DNA from: Actomonas sp051209155
GTDB lineage: Bacteria; Verrucomicrobiota; Verrucomicrobiia; Opitutales; Opitutaceae
Assembly: GCA_051209155.1 (NCBI GenBank)
Contig: JBPJGB010000002.1
Length of the DNA stretch: 64,000 nucleotides
Strand: one strand, 5' to 3'
How positions within the stretch are numbered: the stretch's first letter is position 1; every line of letters starts with the position of its first letter. This document shows, in pieces, positions 60,822-64,000 of this stretch. Under the pieces are notes generated by a model, which saw nothing but the letters and a program-made list of their open reading frames with translations, was not told where the DNA came from and did not search any database. A program made the position numbers and the translations under genes.

Positions 60822-61078
60822 GTGCGGCGGTTTGGGTCGTGAGCTTCACGTGGTTGATCCGGTTTCCAAACGGTGCAATCGGCCCGGGAGGCCGGACCTC
60901 GAGCACAAGTTTTCCGCGAGGGTCCGAGGCAGCTGGACGACTGCGTTCGGGCGGGTGACTTGAGCCAAAGACCCGCACTCCGTGGTTTGAGGACGGAATG
61001 CGGGGCTCGCAGGGTGGTGAGTGACCGAGTTCCAGGCCGGAGCCAGGGTCGGCGTCACCAAAGGGAAGGGGAGGAGGC
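60822..61078. other. Gene-free spacer downstream of the receiver-STAS gene
   Basis: About 257 bp without a convincing frame. Short inverted segments are present (for example GCGGGT...ACCCGC on the minus strand near 60955-60980), which could serve as a terminator for the receiver-STAS gene. The promoter of the following operon should be here. Confidence 0.45.
60876..60902 (-). promoter_or_regulatory. Weak FliA-like site upstream of the TPR operon
   Basis: On the minus strand TCGAGGTC, an 11-nt spacer and GCCGATTG. The -10 keeps six of eight consensus bases with exact spacing, but the -35 is poor. It may be chance. Confidence 0.3.
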
Positions 61079-62224
61079 TTAGGCCGTGACCGGCTCGGCC
61101 TTCTCGATCGCGGCTTTGGCTTCTTCGAGCGAGTCGTAGAATTTCCAGCTGCGGGTGTCCTCGAAGCCCTTGCATTCCTGCACGATCGGGCCGGAGCCCA
61201 CCATGGAGTAGTGCAGACCGAGCTCGCGGCAGGTGTTCATCGCGCCGACGAGCAGCTTGATGACGTTCATGTCGAGGCGCTTGAGCTCGGAAAGGTCGAT
61301 GAGGGCCTTGCCGATGCCGGCGTCGACGGCGTCGGAGATCTTGGGCTTGAGGTAGGTGTTGACCTCGTGGATGGCGGACTGGCCGGTTTGTTCCGGCAGG
61401 CGCATGACGAAGAAATCACCGTCTTGGGAAAAGTAGCGCTGCGAGGTGTCGAGGTTCATGGCCTTGGCGACCTTGGTCTCGAGTTCGGAGACATCGAGGG
61501 GCTTGGTCACAAGGGCGGAGAAGCCGACCTGTTGGGCCTGGTTTTGCGCGGCGATGTCGGTCTTCACCACGAGGGCGAAGATGGGCGTGTATTTGGTTTT
61601 CACCTGGGTGCGCAGGAGGCGGAACAGGGTGTAGGCGGATTCCTCAGGCAGCGAGAGCGAGATCATGATGAGGTCCGGCACGGTGCGGCCGCAGAAGTCG
61701 ATCGCCTCACCCGTGGTGTGGGTGCCGGTGATCTGCCAGGGCGTGTGCTTGAGGCCTTCGGTGATCTGCTGGATGATCGCGGGCTTGTCCTCGACGACGA
61801 GGATGTTGGCCGGATCGAAAATGGACTTGGCCTTGGTGGGCTGGTCGGAGAGTGGCTTGAGATCGATGATGCGACCGATCTTCTCGATGAGCACGTCTTC
61901 CTTGAACGGTTTCACGATGTAGTCGCGGATGCCGATCTTGGCGATCTTGAGCACGTTGTCGCGACCACCTTCCGCCGTGAGCATGACGACGGGGATGCCC
62001 TTGGTTTGCGGGTCCGCCTTGAGCTTGGTGAGCATCTCCACGCCGTCCATGACGGGCATGGTGATGTCGAGGAGGATGACGTCGGGCATCTCCTTGGAGG
62101 CGGCGGCCAGACCCTCGACGCCGTTGGCGGCCTCAAGGATTTCGCAGTCATAGGACTTGAAGGCCTTCTTGACGATGATGCGGACGGTTTTGGAGTCGTC
62201 CACGGTGAGGACTTTATAACGCAT
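61079..62224 (-). CDS. Receiver - pseudo-receiver - STAS signalling protein
   Basis: The 381-residue protein has three domains. Residues 4-120 form a CheY-like receiver (LTVDDSKTVR, LLDITMPVMDG, LTAEGG, VKPFK). Residues 140-260 form a second receiver-like domain in which the phospho-acceptor Asp is lost (LIMISLSLPEES). Residues 270-375 form a STAS domain (ALIDLSELKRLDMNVIKLLV) without the usual phosphorylatable Ser. The first domain could accept phosphate from CheA; the others probably bind partners. The gene follows the cheX-like gene by 30 bp and likely shares its promoter. Confidence 0.88.
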   Translation of the reverse strand: MRYKVLTVDDSKTVRIIVKKAFKSYDCEILEAANGVEGLAAASKEMPDVILLDITMPVMDGVEMLTKLKADPQTKGIPVVMLTAEGGRDNVLKIAKIGIRDYIVKPFKEDVLIEKIGRIIDLKPLSDQPTKAKSIFDPANILVVEDKPAIIQQITEGLKHTPWQITGTHTTGEAIDFCGRTVPDLIMISLSLPEESAYTLFRLLRTQVKTKYTPIFALVVKTDIAAQNQAQQVGFSALVTKPLDVSELETKVAKAMNLDTSQRYFSQDGDFFVMRLPEQTGQSAIHEVNTYLKPKISDAVDAGIGKALIDLSELKRLDMNVIKLLVGAMNTCRELGLHYSMVGSGPIVQECKGFEDTRSWKFYDSLEEAKAAIEKAEPVTA

Positions 62225-62254
62225 GGTGGGCAGGGAGCAGAGGGTTGGGAGGAA

Positions 62255-62779
62255 TTATTCGCCTTGTTTCATCAACAGGTCGGCCACGAGCGTGTGACCG
62301 GCGATATCGAAGTGGTAGATGCGACGGGCGGCGGAGCGGACGGGCTCGATGGTGAAGTTGCTGCCGCGCAGGATGGACGGGATGGTGAGCTTGCAGGGGT
62401 AGCCCACGTCGCAGAGTTGGTTTTTGAAGGCGCCCACCGTCATGTTGGTGAGTTCACCGATGGCGTCGTTGACGACCTCGTCCTCGCACTCGGCGAGTTC
62501 GGCCGGCTCCATGTCGAGGAGACCGCAGGCGACTTCTTCGGCGAAGGGAATTTCGAGATAAAGGTAGATGAGGCCGGTGATCTCGCCGATGAACCCGACG
62601 GTGCCGACGATTTGAGCGCCTTTCAGCTCGAGCGCGTCGACCTGGTTGGCGTGGATGAGCTCATGCTGGCTCTCCTGTAGAACAGCAGATTTGCCGAGCA
62701 TGGTGCTGAAGACATCTTGCACCGCGCGGGACAGGGTGTCCTGGAAGACGGCGTCACTGATTGTTTCGACGAGTGGCAT
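62255..62779 (-). CDS. cheX: CheX/CheC-family phosphatase-like protein
   Basis: This 174-residue protein has a single conserved CheX-type active-site helix as NDAIGELTNMTVGAFKNQL (the E-x2-N motif), after the strand VGFIGEITGLIYLYLEIP. CheX and CheC remove phosphate from CheY-P. The downstream receiver protein is an obvious candidate substrate. A strong FliA-like promoter lies upstream. Identification as CheX rather than CheC rests on the single motif and length. Confidence 0.85.
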   Translation of the reverse strand: MPLVETISDAVFQDTLSRAVQDVFSTMLGKSAVLQESQHELIHANQVDALELKGAQIVGTVGFIGEITGLIYLYLEIPFAEEVACGLLDMEPAELAECEDEVVNDAIGELTNMTVGAFKNQLCDVGYPCKLTIPSILRGSNFTIEPVRSAARRIYHFDIAGHTLVADLLMKQGE

Positions 62780-62816
62780 AAGGCGGCTTGAGTGAGGTTG
62801 AATGTAAGCCTAGTTG

Positions 62817-62842
62817 TTATCGGCCACCTGACGGGGAATTTA
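62817..62842 (-). promoter_or_regulatory. FliA-like promoter for cheX and the receiver-STAS gene
   Basis: On the minus strand TAAATTCC is followed after 10 nt by a perfect GCCGATAA. The cheX start lies about 38 nt beyond the -10. The -35 core TAAA is exact. Confidence 0.65.
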
Positions 62843-62879
62843 GGGAAAAAGCGGTGCACAGGGCTTTTTCTCCGAGAAA

Positions 62880-63118
62880 AGTGGCGGTGCAGGATCCGGG
62901 ATGTGCGATCCGGGATGCATGATGCGCGACGCAGGATGCGGGATGCGGTGGAAACTGTAGCCGGGGTCGGTGACCCCGGGGGAACGGCGGAGCGGCATGG
63001 AACCGGGGTCACCGACCCCGGCTACAGCGGAGGAACTCGGATCGTGTATCCCGAATCCCGCATCCCGGATCTCGGATCCCGCGTCCTGTATCTTGCATCC
63101 CGTATCCCGCGCCGCGAC
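62880..63118. repeat. Short-repeat cluster with two CTGTAGCCGGGG palindromes
   Basis: Two copies of the palindrome (62955-62979 and 63001-63027) face each other. They are flanked by runs of GGATGCGGGAT-type units on the left (about 62889-62950) and their complement on the right (about 63041-63110), making a large overall inverted repeat. No gene is present between the sigma-54 activator stop and the cheX promoter. Confidence 0.75.

Positions 63119-64000
<882 letters not shown>

Overview
The window is GC-rich DNA from a Gram-negative, flagellated, chemotactic bacterium. The best guess is a verrucomicrobial relative of the Opitutaceae. This is inferred from gene content: an LPS-transport/KDO cluster (kdsC-lptC-lptA-lptB) next to hprK, a fused E1 alpha/beta dehydrogenase, several secreted or lipoprotein TPR and VCBS proteins, and a GxxExxY-family gene. 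The species cannot be fixed from the sequence alone.

Layout. 1-9.8 kb: two divergent paralogous sensor proteins with a large secreted beta-rich region (one is a full histidine kinase), a VOC protein, a tRNA-Gln followed by a tandem repeat of its own 3' end, a penicillin-binding-type serine hydrolase, an MscS channel and HflX. 9.8-24.6 kb: a chemotaxis island, all on the minus strand (cheR, cheB, cheY, a haem-binding MCP, a triple-PAS MCP, cheW, cheA, a second cheY). It runs on into a soluble MCP-like coiled-coil protein, a STAS antagonist and a receiver-phosphatase-kinase fusion, which together look like a partner-switching output. 24.6-30.7 kb: hprK, lptB, lptA, lptC, kdsC and a TPP-dependent E1 dehydrogenase. 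30.8-41.7 kb: an HDOD protein, a VCBS/TPR lipoprotein pair, GNAT, TMEM175-type channel, GH43-like hydrolase, concentrative nucleoside transporter, GxxExxY gene, gamma-carbonic anhydrase, ECF sigma factor with membrane partner, and alanine dehydrogenase. 41.8-48.1 kb: three diverged paralogous secreted proteins around a TlpA-like thioredoxin. 48.2-58 kb: cyclophilin, purine-nucleoside-binding protein, cysteine desulfurase, recF, a TauE-type permease, ruvC, an AraC/XylR regulator, tatC, and a DtxR/MntR regulator. 58-64 kb: a three-gene operon of unknown function, a receiver/pseudo-receiver/STAS protein, a CheX/CheC-type protein and the C-terminal part of a sigma-54 activator.

Regulation. Sites resembling the flagellar sigma factor (FliA) consensus, with a TCAAGT/TAAAG -35 block, a spacer of about 11 nt and a GCCGATAA -10 block, lie upstream of several chemotaxis and signalling genes on the minus strand. 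They suggest one motility regulon covering both ends of the window.

The most unusual feature is a dispersed family of intergenic inverted repeats, nested inside one another like Russian dolls. At one locus the arms fit within a few bases around a GxxExxY gene, and at another they surround a small secreted TPR gene, so the family may be mobile. A second palindrome family is found between genes and also three times in frame inside the cheA linker.
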